A DNA stretch of 64,000 bases, taken from an uncultured Porphyromonadaceae bacterium (GTDB lineage Bacteria > Bacteroidota > Bacteroidia > Bacteroidales > Muribaculaceae). Below are positions 7,829 to 16,728 of this stretch, piece by piece. The notes below the pieces were generated by a model that did no database searches, was not told the DNA's origin, and was given only the letters and a program-made list of their open reading frames with translations. The position numbers were made by a program, and so were the translations under genes. The stretch is from positions 1-64,000 of the forward strand of contig CAMCDS010000011.1 in NCBI GenBank assembly GCA_945873625.1, given 5' to 3'. Within the stretch, counting starts at the first letter, position 1; each line of letters starts with the position of its first letter.

Positions 7829-10351
7829 TTAGTAGTTTAACTTCACGTTGTCGAGGGTCAGCTCCGAACCTGTGGCCAAAGCCTTGTAGGCGTTGGTGCC
7901 GACAGTGTAGTCCACTTTCAACCCGCCTCCCTCGTTGAGCTTCGAGCCGGAGGGGATATTGACAGCGATGCTGTTTCCTTTTGTGGAGCGGAAACGGATT
8001 TCCATTGTGGCTGCCTTCTTACCGAAGGGGTAAGCCGGGAGGTTGACGGTGGTTCTTGTCATCGACGAAGCCGCGGGTATGTCGCAGGTGGCTGTCGCTA
8101 TCACGCTTCCCGAGGCGTCGCGCAGGGCGATGTATGCCTCACCCTTCTCGCTTCCGAGGGGGGCGTACTGATAGTCGAACGTCATCGACGAGGGGCGCGA
8201 GGTGAAGGCCACCCCGTCGGTGCGCGACTCGCTTCCGGCATACGAATATGAGCCGAGGAAGAGCTCGCCTGCCGCACGCTGCGAGGGATTGGCTGCGGTG
8301 GGGTTATAGTATGTGGTGCTGAAGAAAGAGCCAGTGCGGGCAATGTCGGCGCCGGCATGGTCGTAGGCCACGCTGCGGAGCTTCACGGCTCCGTCGGCGG
8401 CCATCGTCGAGGGCACCACATACCAGGTGTTCTGGTTCGATGCGCCGGTATAGGCCGTGCGGGCGTTGACCGAAGCCCACGATGCGGGCTCGTAGGCCGA
8501 GATGGAGGAGAACACCGTATAGGTAATGGCTCCGACAAGGAACTTTCCTCCGGTCTGTATCTTTCCGATGTTAACGGTCTGCGACGTCTGCGAGAAGTCG
8601 CCGTTGGGCACTGCTGCGGCAGCCTCGGTGGTTACCTGCGTCGAGGTGAGCGGCTGCGCGGAGGCGTCGGGCGACACCTTGGTGTGGACGGTGTAGGACG
8701 TGGCGGGCGAGAAACCGGTTACGGTGATGAGGCCGCTGTCGGCGTCGCGCGTGAATGAATAGCTGCCGCCCCGGGCCGAGCCGGATGCCGAAACCGACAC
8801 CTTGAGGGCGTTGAATATGGCTTGCTGAACCTTCGGGTCGGGATGCGAGACCTTGAGCACCACCTTGCTTGCGAAGGCATCGGCCTGCACGCTATAAGAG
8901 GGTGCGAGCACGGGAATCTCTACGTCGGCCTTCTTCGTGCCGTAGAAGTAGACCTGCACGGGGATGCGGTCGCGCTCCGTGTCGGGGAGGGTTACGGTGA
9001 AGAAGTAGCGTTTCTCGGCGAATGCCCTTGTCGAGGCTTCAGCCACCGACACCACCTCGCAGTCGCGGTAAACGCCGAACTTGTCGAGAGCCTTGAACGA
9101 GAAGGCCTTTTCGGCTTCGAGACCGTTGTAGTCGACGGCCACCACGGCAGTGGGCGAACCGAAAGCCACGGCTTCGGCCGAGGCCTTGACAGTCATGGGC
9201 TCGGACGTAACCACAAGCGTAACGGGCTCGCTGACACGCAGGAAGCGGTCTTTCACGACGAGCGACATACGGTGTTCGCCCGCAGGGAGCTGCTTGACGA
9301 AGCCCGAGAGGTCGAGGCGGCCCAGACGGCCGGGGTTCTTGAAGAAGCCGGCCTCTACGATTCCCGAGCCGGTAATCTGACTGCGGACGTCGGCAGTGGT
9401 CGCGAGAAGGTCTACCTCGTTTCCGAACGGGGGACGCCAGTCGGAGTCGACCGTGAGCTTGGCCTCCTTCATTCCGCCGCGGGCCACGACGTTGAAGGCA
9501 TATTTGGCCATCTCGCTCCCTTCCAGACCCTCGACGGGCACGCCCGACGTGAATCCCTCGGACTTGACCTCCGGGGCGGGGGTGGTGAAGAGCTCGTCGG
9601 AAAGGTCGATTTCCACATCTTCGGCCACGAGTTCGTCGCTGAAGATAATCTTGAGCGAAGCGTCTCCGGAGCCCTGTGCCACGTCAAACACCACGCGGTA
9701 ATGGTGGCGCGGGCGAGCGGTGAAGCCGTCGGGCTGAATGCTTGCCGATTGTCCCTGAGGCGTGGTGAAGGAGATGGTGAGGTCCACCTCGCCGGGGACG
9801 ATGAAGGCGGCGCGGGTCTCGTCGCGCGCGAAGTCGATGAAAGAGTGTCCGGCCGAATGTACCTTGGCACTCCATTCCGAGAAGTAGGCCTTGAAGGCGT
9901 CGGTATAGTCCACGCTCACCATCGAGTTGGCGAGAGAGGCGGTGATGGAAGCCTGCGTCTTCTTGGCTTCAAGCACTGAAATCTGCGCGGCGCCGTAGAA
10001 GTAAGGGGCGTCGAAGCCTTCGGTGTCCATGTCGCCGGAGAATGCTTCGAGCGTGTAGGTGCCGGTGTCGAACATATCCTCGGCATTGAAGTCGCCAAGC
10101 GAGTTCCACGTTTTGGAATAAGTGTTGTCCGATTTGGTGAGGCGCACCGCGAAGCTTTCGACATCGGGAGCCGTCAGAGTGGGAATTTCGGCACGTGTCG
10201 GGGCCGAGACGGCGACCTCCGGTGAGGCCGTCAGCGAGAGACTCAGATAGCCTTGTCCGCCGTCGGCTCCGCCGGGGCGACCCTCGTCGGAACATGCGCA
10301 CAAAGCCAAAGCCATGGCCGAGACATAAATGCCTTGTCTTAAAAATTTCAT
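7829..10351 (-). CDS. DUF4493-family lipoprotein with PCMD-like end
   Basis: The first and largest operon gene encodes an 840-residue lipoprotein (lipobox ALCAC, Cys20). A DUF4493 domain occupies the N-terminal ~240 residues (GTYTLEAFSGDMDTEGFDAPYF is its landmark region). Several Ig/fibronectin-like domains follow, and a C-terminal part from PNGDFSQTSQTVNIG shows a diverged PCMD-like pattern ending ELTLDNVKLNY. The start is followed by a good signal sequence. A Bacteroidetes-type promoter lies about 135 bases upstream. The substrate or ligand is unknown. Confidence 0.78.
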   Translation of the reverse strand: MKFLRQGIYVSAMALALCACSDEGRPGGADGGQGYLSLSLTASPEVAVSAPTRAEIPTLTAPDVESFAVRLTKSDNTYSKTWNSLGDFNAEDMFDTGTYTLEAFSGDMDTEGFDAPYFYGAAQISVLEAKKTQASITASLANSMVSVDYTDAFKAYFSEWSAKVHSAGHSFIDFARDETRAAFIVPGEVDLTISFTTPQGQSASIQPDGFTARPRHHYRVVFDVAQGSGDASLKIIFSDELVAEDVEIDLSDELFTTPAPEVKSEGFTSGVPVEGLEGSEMAKYAFNVVARGGMKEAKLTVDSDWRPPFGNEVDLLATTADVRSQITGSGIVEAGFFKNPGRLGRLDLSGFVKQLPAGEHRMSLVVKDRFLRVSEPVTLVVTSEPMTVKASAEAVAFGSPTAVVAVDYNGLEAEKAFSFKALDKFGVYRDCEVVSVAEASTRAFAEKRYFFTVTLPDTERDRIPVQVYFYGTKKADVEIPVLAPSYSVQADAFASKVVLKVSHPDPKVQQAIFNALKVSVSASGSARGGSYSFTRDADSGLITVTGFSPATSYTVHTKVSPDASAQPLTSTQVTTEAAAAVPNGDFSQTSQTVNIGKIQTGGKFLVGAITYTVFSSISAYEPASWASVNARTAYTGASNQNTWYVVPSTMAADGAVKLRSVAYDHAGADIARTGSFFSTTYYNPTAANPSQRAAGELFLGSYSYAGSESRTDGVAFTSRPSSMTFDYQYAPLGSEKGEAYIALRDASGSVIATATCDIPAASSMTRTTVNLPAYPFGKKAATMEIRFRSTKGNSIAVNIPSGSKLNEGGGLKVDYTVGTNAYKALATGSELTLDNVKLNY

Positions 10352-10485
10352 GCTATCATTAAGTTAGTTGAATAATGCTGTTCATGGCAGAATCTCCCGT
10401 CCGCATTAAACCTCCGGAGGCGGCGGACGTCTTATAGTCGGGCGGAAACACAAGGCCGCCCATTAAAGATACTGCAATCTGGCCG

Positions 10486-10518
10486 CAAAATTACTTATAA
10501 ATCGTTATAATCTGCAAA
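10486..10518 (-). promoter_or_regulatory. promoter of the DUF4493/PCMD operon
   Basis: On the minus strand TTTG (10515-10518), 21 nt, then TAATTTTG (10486-10493) matches the Bacteroidetes -33/-7 consensus. A second -7-like TAATTTTG at 10515-10522 overlaps the -33 part, so tandem starts are possible. The leader would be about 130 nt. Confidence 0.6.
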
Positions 10519-10601
10519 ATTAAGAAATATATACGACAAATAGCACAATTTGACCAAAAAATTATGCTGTTAAAACGTCTGCAGAGGAAGCGATGTGATT
10601 G

Positions 10602-10609
10602 TAGTTTTG
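10602..10609 (+). promoter_or_regulatory. -7 promoter box of the DUF4923 gene
   Basis: TAGTTTTG fits TAnnTTTG and lies 55 bases before the ATG at 10665. I see no clear -33 TTTG at the right spacing. Between this and the divergent promoter the 313-bp gap is A+T-rich and holds no gene. Confidence 0.45.
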
Positions 10610-10664
10610 CGGTTTGAGAATCAGCGTCGGCCAAAGCATAATCAAAAATTAACCAATACAGACT

Positions 10665-11486
10665 ATGAAGAAAATCGTCAGGGCCGCCCTTCTCGGGCTG
10701 GCAATGATAGCCGGATGCCAGCAGGCTTCGGCATTCGACCTCAAAGATCTCCTCGGCGGAAACGGCGGCGGAAACACTATCGGCAACCTCATCGAGGGAG
10801 TGTTCATGAAGTCGGACCTCACTACCCGCGACCTCATGGGCGTATGGACCACCCAGAAGCCCGCCGTGGCATTCAAGAGCGACAACTTCCTCAAGCAGGC
10901 AGGTGGCGTGGCCGCCGCCTCGGCCATCGAGAGCAAACTCAACCCCTACTTCAATCAGCTCGGTCTCAACGGAGCCACACTCACGGTGAACGCCGACAGC
11001 ACTTTCACCCTCAAGTCGAATAAACTCAACATGGCCGGAAGCATCCGACAGACTGCCGACGGCAACTTCATCTTCGCAATCAAGGCTTTCGGCAAGCTCA
11101 ACCTCGGAGAAGTGCCCGCCTACGTGCAGAAGACCTCGACGTCGATGGACGTGATGTTTGACACCACGAAGCTCAAAACCCTCGTCTCGTCAATCAGCAA
11201 ATTCCTCAACATGAAGTCGCTCAACATCGTAGCCTCGATTCTCGACTCTTACGACGGACTCTACATAGGTTTCGGCATGACGAAGACGGGCAACGTGCAG
11301 GGTGAGGAAAACAACAGCAACAGCTCGTCGCTTCTCAACATTCTCAACGGCAGGAAGAATTCGACCAACAACGGCTCCTCAACTACTACCACCACCAACA
11401 CCGGCAACCAGTCGCAGACCGGCGAGAAGGTGAAGGAGGGCATCGGCAACGCCCTCAAAGGCATCCTCAACGGAAAAAAGAAATAA
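10665..11486 (+). CDS. DUF4923-family exported protein
   Basis: A 273-residue protein of the DUF4923 (lipocalin-like) family common in Bacteroidales. It has an N-terminal signal; both a signal peptidase I site (QASA-F) and a weak lipobox (IAGC, Cys18) are visible, so lipidation is undecided. The core contains TRDLMGVWTTQKPAVAFKS and a run of beta strands expected for a small lipocalin-like barrel. The last ~55 residues are low-complexity N/S/T-rich sequence before a basic end. Function is unknown; the fold suggests binding of a small hydrophobic ligand. It is a single-gene unit with its own -7 box and terminator. Confidence 0.85.
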   Translation: MKKIVRAALLGLAMIAGCQQASAFDLKDLLGGNGGGNTIGNLIEGVFMKSDLTTRDLMGVWTTQKPAVAFKSDNFLKQAGGVAAASAIESKLNPYFNQLGLNGATLTVNADSTFTLKSNKLNMAGSIRQTADGNFIFAIKAFGKLNLGEVPAYVQKTSTSMDVMFDTTKLKTLVSSISKFLNMKSLNIVASILDSYDGLYIGFGMTKTGNVQGEENNSNSSSLLNILNGRKNSTNNGSSTTTTTNTGNQSQTGEKVKEGIGNALKGILNGKKK

Positions 11487-11505
11487 AAATAACTACATTT
11501 ATATA

Positions 11506-11547
11506 AGGCGCGCCGGAGATTCTCAGTCTTCGGCGCGCCTGTTTTTT
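11506..11547 (+). terminator. intrinsic terminator after the DUF4923 gene
   Basis: A perfect 10-bp stem aggcgcgccg/cggcgcgcct with a 15-nt loop is followed by gtttttt. It lies 20 bases after the stop codon. Confidence 0.85.
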
Positions 11548-11566
11548 ATCAATTCAGTGCTCGTTT

Positions 11567-11958
11567 CTATTCCTTCATCCCGGCCTGCTTCTTGTATTCC
11601 GAGGGGGTGAGGCCGGTCTCGCGCTTGAAGGCCGCGATGAACGTGGAGCGGGAATTGAAGCCCACTTCAGCCACAACGGCCTCCATAGTCAGCCGGCGTA
11701 CGCTTTCGTCGGCGATAAAGCGGCGGCAGGCTTCGCGCACACGGAAGCCGTTGAGGTATGTGTTGAAGTTGCAGCAAAACTCTTCGTTGACCGTCTGCGA
11801 GACATACTTTGGATTTGACTGCACGGCCTCAGCGAGGCGAGCCACTCCTCAAGCCCGGGGTCGGGCGTGGCTATACGCCCGGTGGAGGCGAAACACGGCG
11901 CCGCACCGCCCAAAAGCGAGGCGGCGGCAACGACCAGAGAGAGCAGACGCCTTTTCAT
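11567..11958 (-). pseudogene. broken AraC-type regulator gene
   Basis: From 11958 one frame encodes a signal-peptide-like start (MKRRLLSLVVAAASLLGG) and then PDPGLEEWLASL. The reading then shifts to another frame, from about 11845 down to 11567, that encodes most of an AraC DNA-binding domain: SNPKYVSQTVNE, then the second helix-turn-helix AEVGFNSRSTFIAAFKRETG and the end LTPSEYKKQ. The middle of a normal regulator (sensor or TPR part and first helix) is missing. A large deletion plus a frameshift explains this best. The downstream part alone would need a GTG start and would lack the first recognition helix, so I call it a pseudogene. It lies nine bases after ribE. Confidence 0.65.
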
Positions 11959-11966
11959 CGCGGTGG

Positions 11967-12572
11967 TCAGGCGAGCGACGTGATACGGGCTATGTATTTG
12001 CCTACGATGTCGAACTCAAGGTTCACGCGCGTGCCCTTCTCGATGCGGCAGAAGTTGGTGTGTTCGAAGGTGTAGGGTATGATTGCCACACGAAACGAAT
12101 CGCGCTCCGAGTCGCAGACCGTGAGGCTCACGCCGTTGACGGTAACCGATCCCTTCTCGACGGTAACGTATCCCTTGGAGGCGAGTTCGGGACGGAAGTC
12201 ATAGCGGAAGGCGAAGTAGGTGCTTCCGTCTACCTTCTCGACGCCGGTGCATACGGCTGTAGTGTCGACGTGTCCCTGCACGATGTGGCCGTCGAGGCGG
12301 CCGTCGATCTTCATGCTCCTCTCGAGGTTCACGAGGTCGCCGGGCCTGAGGTCGCCGAGATTGCTGCGGTCGAGGGTCTCCTGAATAGCCGTTACGGTAT
12401 ACGTGCCGTCGTCGTTGATGCGCACCACGGTGAGGCACACGCCGTTGTGGCTGACGCTCTGGTCGATGCGGAGTTCGTCGGTGAATGAGCATTGCATCGT
12501 GAGGTGGATGTTGCCGCCTTCGCGCTCGATGCCCACCACTCTTGCGGCTTCTTCTACTATTCCTGAAAACAT
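11967..12572 (-). CDS. ribE: riboflavin synthase, alpha chain
   Basis: A 201-residue protein with the two tandem lumazine-binding half-domains of riboflavin synthase. The first opens MFSGIVEE and carries SVSHNGVCLTVV; the second opens MFDG-like GHIVQGHVDTTA and carries SVTVNGVSLTVCD. The enzyme converts two 6,7-dimethyl-8-ribityllumazine molecules into riboflavin and a pyrimidine in the cytosol. Length and both substrate-binding repeats are normal. No other rib gene is nearby. A plausible minus-strand promoter lies 75-106 bases upstream, back to back with that of the 12747 gene. Confidence 0.95.
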   Translation of the reverse strand: MFSGIVEEAARVVGIEREGGNIHLTMQCSFTDELRIDQSVSHNGVCLTVVRINDDGTYTVTAIQETLDRSNLGDLRPGDLVNLERSMKIDGRLDGHIVQGHVDTTAVCTGVEKVDGSTYFAFRYDFRPELASKGYVTVEKGSVTVNGVSLTVCDSERDSFRVAIIPYTFEHTNFCRIEKGTRVNLEFDIVGKYIARITSLA

Positions 12573-12647
12573 GACTTGATGCTGTATGTTATGTTTTTGT
12601 ATTTTTTATTATCAGTTTACGCTCCGGCCGGGAGCCGGAATCGGATG

Positions 12648-12678
12648 CGAAATTACGAAATTTTTGCCGCTCCGCAAA
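12648..12678 (-). promoter_or_regulatory. probable promoter of ribE
   Basis: On the minus strand TTTG (12675-12678), 19 nt, then TAATTTCG (12648-12655), one base off the -7 consensus. It overlaps the divergent promoter of the ATPase gene. Confidence 0.4.
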
Positions 12679-12694
12679 AATTTAACTAATTTTG
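12663..12694 (+). promoter_or_regulatory. promoter of the ATPase-TOPRIM gene
   Basis: TTTG (12663-12666), 20 nt, then TAATTTTG (12687-12694). This is a full match to the Bacteroidetes consensus, 52 bases before the ATG. Confidence 0.65.
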
Positions 12695-12746
12695 GCATTG
12701 ACTTTCATCGGCAAGGCGGCACAGCCTTGCCCAAAAGCCGAAGATT

Positions 12747-14534
12747 ATGACCGACTTCCCCCTTCCCGACCTCTCCGACGGACGCCCCGCCCCGACGCTT
12801 CCGGCATCGTCGCAGGTATCGATAATCGGTGCCAACGGCGCCGGCAAGACCCGCTTCATGCACGAGCTCATCGACCGCTGCGGCGACAAGGCCTATTGCC
12901 TGTCGGCGCTCAGCGCCTCATATCCCGAGCGCCAGCCCTCGAAGCGCCCCGGAAGCATCGACATGCTCTATGAGGAGGCCGTCAGGAAAAAGCCGTATCT
13001 GAGCACCGCCGCCCTCAGCGAACTCGACAAACTGGCCTACATGCTGATAGCCGACGAGTTTGAGGAGCTGATGCACCAGAAGGCCGTAAGGCGCGCCGGA
13101 ATACGCCTGTCGCATCAGGCACGCACGCGCCTCGACATTGTGGTCGACCTCTGGGAGCGCATCTTCCCGGGCAATCAGATTCTGCGCCAGGACGGCACGC
13201 TGCTCTTCGCCAACGAATGCGACACGGGCACCATCACGGCCTCGCGCCTGAGCCAGGGCGAGAAGGCCGCACTCTATTATATGTCGGCCGTGCTCTACGC
13301 CATGCCCGACGCCGTGGTTTTCATCGACTCCCCCTCGCTCTTCATGCACCCCTCGATGCTGGCCAACTTCTGGAATGCCGTCGAGGAACTGCGTCCCGAC
13401 TGCCGTTTCGTCTACAATACGGTCGACATGGATTTCGTCGCATCGCGCACCGACACGGCCTGCATCTGGATCAAGAGCTTCGATGCCGGTTCCCACACCT
13501 GGAACTATGAGATTCTCGAGGCGCCGATGCTGTCGGAAGAGCTCTTCCTCGACATCATCGGCTCGCGAAAGCCTATCCTTTTCATCGAGGGCGACGCCAC
13601 CCACAGCATCGACGGCAGGCTCTACCCTCTCGTGTTCACCGACTACACGGTGAAGCCGCTCGGGTCGTGCAACAAAGTGATCGAGGCCACGCGCAGCTTC
13701 AACGACCTCAAATACATGCACCATCTCGACAGCCACGGCATCGTGGATCGCGACAGGCGCACGACAGCCGAGGTCGACTATCTGCGCAACAAGCGCGTGT
13801 TCGTGCCGGAAGTGGCCGAGATAGAAAACATCTTCCTCCTGCCCGACGTGGTGCGCGTCATGGCCGAGCGACGGGGCAAGGACGCCAACAGCGTGGTCGA
13901 GAAGGTGCGCAAGGCGGTGATGGGTATGTTCCGCGTAAGGTTCGACGAGCAGGCCCTGCTCCACGTGCGCCACAAAGTGAAGCGCGACGTGGAATGTCGC
14001 GTCGACGCCAAGTTCACCTGCATCACGGCTCTCGAGACTCACCTCCGCTCGCTCGTCGACAAGCTCCGCCCGCGCGACTACTACAACCAGCTGCGCGAGG
14101 AGTTCCGCACGATGCTCGTGGAGGGCGACTACTGCGGCGTGCTGCGCGTGTTCAACCATAAGCCGATGCTGGCCGACTGCGGAGTGGCCCAGATGCTCGG
14201 ATATAAGAACAAGGAAGACTACATCACCGGAGTAATCAACACGCTCAAAGGGTCGGGACGCCTCGCCGAAGAGCTCCGTCTGGCCGTGAAACGCTGCTTC
14301 GGCCTCGGGTCCGACGAGACCTATCTCCCCGGCCACGAACCCGCCCCCGGAAAGAAAAAGGCACAGGCACCGACTCCCGCGCCGGAAGGTGCCGGAGAGC
14401 AGATGCCGGAGAAGAGAAGCCGGCACCATCACGCCAAGCCAAAAGCCAAACGCGAGAGCGGCCGCGCCGGAAGCCGGCAGGGGAGAAAAAAGCGACCCGG
14501 CACGAAAGGAAACGGCCGCACGAGGAGGTACTGA
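12747..14534 (+). CDS. AAA/ABC-type ATPase with TOPRIM-like (DUF4435-like) domain
   Basis: A 595-residue cytosolic protein. The N-terminal half is an ABC/SMC-type ATPase: Walker A GANGAGKT (28-35), signature RLSQGEKAAL (about 167-176) and Walker B AVVFIDSPSLFMHP (189-202). The usual catalytic Glu after the Walker B Asp is Ser (S195). From about residue 275 a TOPRIM-like part follows, with PILFIEGD (Glu281) and GIVDRDRR (Asp334, Asp336), as in DUF4435 and OLD-type nucleases. The last ~65 residues are strongly basic and low in complexity. Similar ATPase-TOPRIM proteins act in DNA repair or phage defence; here this is inference. It is a single-gene unit with a strong promoter. Base composition is like the host's, so recent transfer is not evident. 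Confidence 0.75.
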   Translation: MTDFPLPDLSDGRPAPTLPASSQVSIIGANGAGKTRFMHELIDRCGDKAYCLSALSASYPERQPSKRPGSIDMLYEEAVRKKPYLSTAALSELDKLAYMLIADEFEELMHQKAVRRAGIRLSHQARTRLDIVVDLWERIFPGNQILRQDGTLLFANECDTGTITASRLSQGEKAALYYMSAVLYAMPDAVVFIDSPSLFMHPSMLANFWNAVEELRPDCRFVYNTVDMDFVASRTDTACIWIKSFDAGSHTWNYEILEAPMLSEELFLDIIGSRKPILFIEGDATHSIDGRLYPLVFTDYTVKPLGSCNKVIEATRSFNDLKYMHHLDSHGIVDRDRRTTAEVDYLRNKRVFVPEVAEIENIFLLPDVVRVMAERRGKDANSVVEKVRKAVMGMFRVRFDEQALLHVRHKVKRDVECRVDAKFTCITALETHLRSLVDKLRPRDYYNQLREEFRTMLVEGDYCGVLRVFNHKPMLADCGVAQMLGYKNKEDYITGVINTLKGSGRLAEELRLAVKRCFGLGSDETYLPGHEPAPGKKKAQAPTPAPEGAGEQMPEKRSRHHHAKPKAKRESGRAGSRQGRKKRPGTKGNGRTRRY

Positions 14535-14642
14535 CGCATTTATTTCCGGACCTCTTCATCCTTTATTCATCCGCAAGTGTTATAACTTCCGGAAACCTCC
14601 TCACCGAAGTCTCCTCAGACGTATCAATATAACCCGATAATT

Positions 14643-16706
14643 ATGGAAAAGAAACTCGCCATACTGCGCAACGACCCCTGGCTCGAACCGTTTGCCGAAG
14701 CAATCAACGGGCGCCACAAAGACGCCGAACGCACGCTGCGCCGCATCACATCCCACACCGACGGAAGCATTGTGAAATTTGCCAACGCCTACAACTATTA
14801 TGGCCTTCACCGCGACGCCGACGGCAACTGGATATTCCGCGAGCTCGCCCCCAACGCCACGGAAGTGTGGCTCACAGGCACCTTTTCCGACTGGGAGATG
14901 CAACCCCGCTTCAAGCTCAACCGCCTTCCGGGTGGCGTATGGGAGATGAAGGCCGACAAAGACCTCATCCACGACGGCGACCTCTACAAGATGATCGTGC
15001 GCTGGGACGGCGGCGAGGGGGAACGCATCCCGGCCTACGCCACGCGAGTGGTGCAGGACCCACAGACACATATCTTCTCGGCGCAGGTGTATGAGCCGGC
15101 CGAGCCTTATCAGTTCAAGGTAAAGGACTTCCGCCCCGACGTTAGCCCGCTGCTCATCTACGAGTGCCACATAGGCATGGCGCAGGAGACAGAGGGCGTG
15201 GGCACCTACGACGAATTCCGCGAGAAGGTGCTTCCCCGCATCGCCGCCGACGGCTACAACGCCATTCAGATAATGGCCATTCAAGAACACCCCTACTACG
15301 GTTCGTTCGGCTACCACGTCAGCAGCTTCTACGCGCCCTCATCGCGGTTCGGCACCCCCGACCAGCTCAAACGCCTCATCGACGCCGCACATGAACTCGG
15401 CATAGCCGTGATCATGGACATCGTGCATTCCCACGCCGTGAAGAATGAGGTAGAGGGACTCGGACGCCTCGACGGCAGCTACGACCTCTACTTCTACGGC
15501 GACTCGCGACGCGAGCATCCGGCATGGGACTCGCTCGTGTTTGACTACGGCAAGGACAATACCCTCCATTTCCTCCTCTCCAACTGCAAATACTGGCTCG
15601 AAGAGTTCCGCTTCGACGGGTTCCGCTTCGACGGCGTTACCTCGATGCTCTACCTCGACCACGGGCTGGGCAAGGCGTTCGGCTCTTACGCCGACTACTA
15701 CGACGGCAACCAGGACACCAACGCCATCACCTACCTCACCCTCGCCAACATCCTCATCCACAAGATCAATCCTTCGGCCATCACCATCGCCGAGGAGATG
15801 AGCGGAATGCCCGGCCTGGCCATGAAGTTCAGCCAGGGAGGCATCGGATTCGACTACCGCATGGCCATGGGCGTGCCCGACTACTGGATAAAGCTCATCA
15901 AGGAGAAGAAAGACGAAGACTGGCATCCGACCTCAATCTTCTGGGAGCTTACCAACCGCCGCAACGACGAGAAGACCATCAGCTACTGCGAGAGCCACGA
16001 CCAGGCGCTCGTAGGCGACAAGACCATCATCTTCCGCCTCATCGACAAGGAGATGTACTGGCACATGAGCGTAGACGACAAGAATTTCGCCGTGGAGCGC
16101 GGCATGGCTCTCCACAAGATGATACGCCTCGTAACTCTGGCGAGCATCAACGGCGGTTACCTCAACTTCATGGGCAACGAGTTCGGTCATCCCGAATGGA
16201 TCGACTTCCCGCGCGAGGGTAACGGATGGAGCTACAAGTATGCCCGCCGCCAGTGGGACCTCGTGGACCGCGACGACCTCAAATACAAGTTCCTCAACCG
16301 GTTTGACAACGCCATGATCGAGACCGTGAGCCGCGTCTATGACTTCCAGAAGCTGCCGATCGAGAAGCTCTGGGAGAAGGACGACGACCAGGTGCTCGCC
16401 TTCAGGCGAGGCGACCTCATCTTCGTCTTCAACTGGAGCCCGTCGCAGTCGTTCTCCGACTACGGCTTCCTTGCCCCGGCAGGGGAATACGAGGTGATTC
16501 TCGACTCTGACGCGCAGAAGTTCGGCGGATTCGGATTCATCGACGACAGCGTGCGCCACTTCACTCAGCCCGACCCGCTCTATTCTCCCTCGGGCAAGGG
16601 ATGGCTGAAGATGTATCTCCCGGCCCGCACGGCGCAGGTGCTCCGCATGGTGCGCAAGCCCGCGCCCCGCAAGGCGGCCGCGAAGAGCAAGGCTAAAAAG
16701 AAATAA
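14643..16706 (+). CDS. glgB: 1,4-alpha-glucan branching enzyme
   Basis: The 687-residue protein has an N-terminal CBM48 domain (about 60-155, ELAPNATEVWLTGTFSDWE) and a GH13 barrel. Catalytic residues are visible: Asp330 in GFRFDGVTSM (nucleophile), Glu384 in TIAEEMSGMP (acid/base) and Asp453 in CESHDQALVG. The sequence resembles the eukaryote-like branching enzymes found in Bacteroidetes rather than the E. coli type. It makes alpha-1,6 branches in glycogen in the cytosol. The C-terminus ends in a lysine/alanine-rich tail. Only 22 bases separate it from cmk, so it may head a glgB-cmk-ispH-tadA transcript. Confidence 0.93.
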   Translation: MEKKLAILRNDPWLEPFAEAINGRHKDAERTLRRITSHTDGSIVKFANAYNYYGLHRDADGNWIFRELAPNATEVWLTGTFSDWEMQPRFKLNRLPGGVWEMKADKDLIHDGDLYKMIVRWDGGEGERIPAYATRVVQDPQTHIFSAQVYEPAEPYQFKVKDFRPDVSPLLIYECHIGMAQETEGVGTYDEFREKVLPRIAADGYNAIQIMAIQEHPYYGSFGYHVSSFYAPSSRFGTPDQLKRLIDAAHELGIAVIMDIVHSHAVKNEVEGLGRLDGSYDLYFYGDSRREHPAWDSLVFDYGKDNTLHFLLSNCKYWLEEFRFDGFRFDGVTSMLYLDHGLGKAFGSYADYYDGNQDTNAITYLTLANILIHKINPSAITIAEEMSGMPGLAMKFSQGGIGFDYRMAMGVPDYWIKLIKEKKDEDWHPTSIFWELTNRRNDEKTISYCESHDQALVGDKTIIFRLIDKEMYWHMSVDDKNFAVERGMALHKMIRLVTLASINGGYLNFMGNEFGHPEWIDFPREGNGWSYKYARRQWDLVDRDDLKYKFLNRFDNAMIETVSRVYDFQKLPIEKLWEKDDDQVLAFRRGDLIFVFNWSPSQSFSDYGFLAPAGEYEVILDSDAQKFGGFGFIDDSVRHFTQPDPLYSPSGKGWLKMYLPARTAQVLRMVRKPAPRKAAAKSKAKKK

Positions 16707-16728
16707 AAGATAATCAGAACCTTATAAA

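Noticed and set aside
12918-14432. 504-codon minus-strand open frame
   Set aside because: It is a shadow of the ATPase-TOPRIM gene, with His/Val/Glu-rich nonsense composition. The gene on the other strand has clear motifs.
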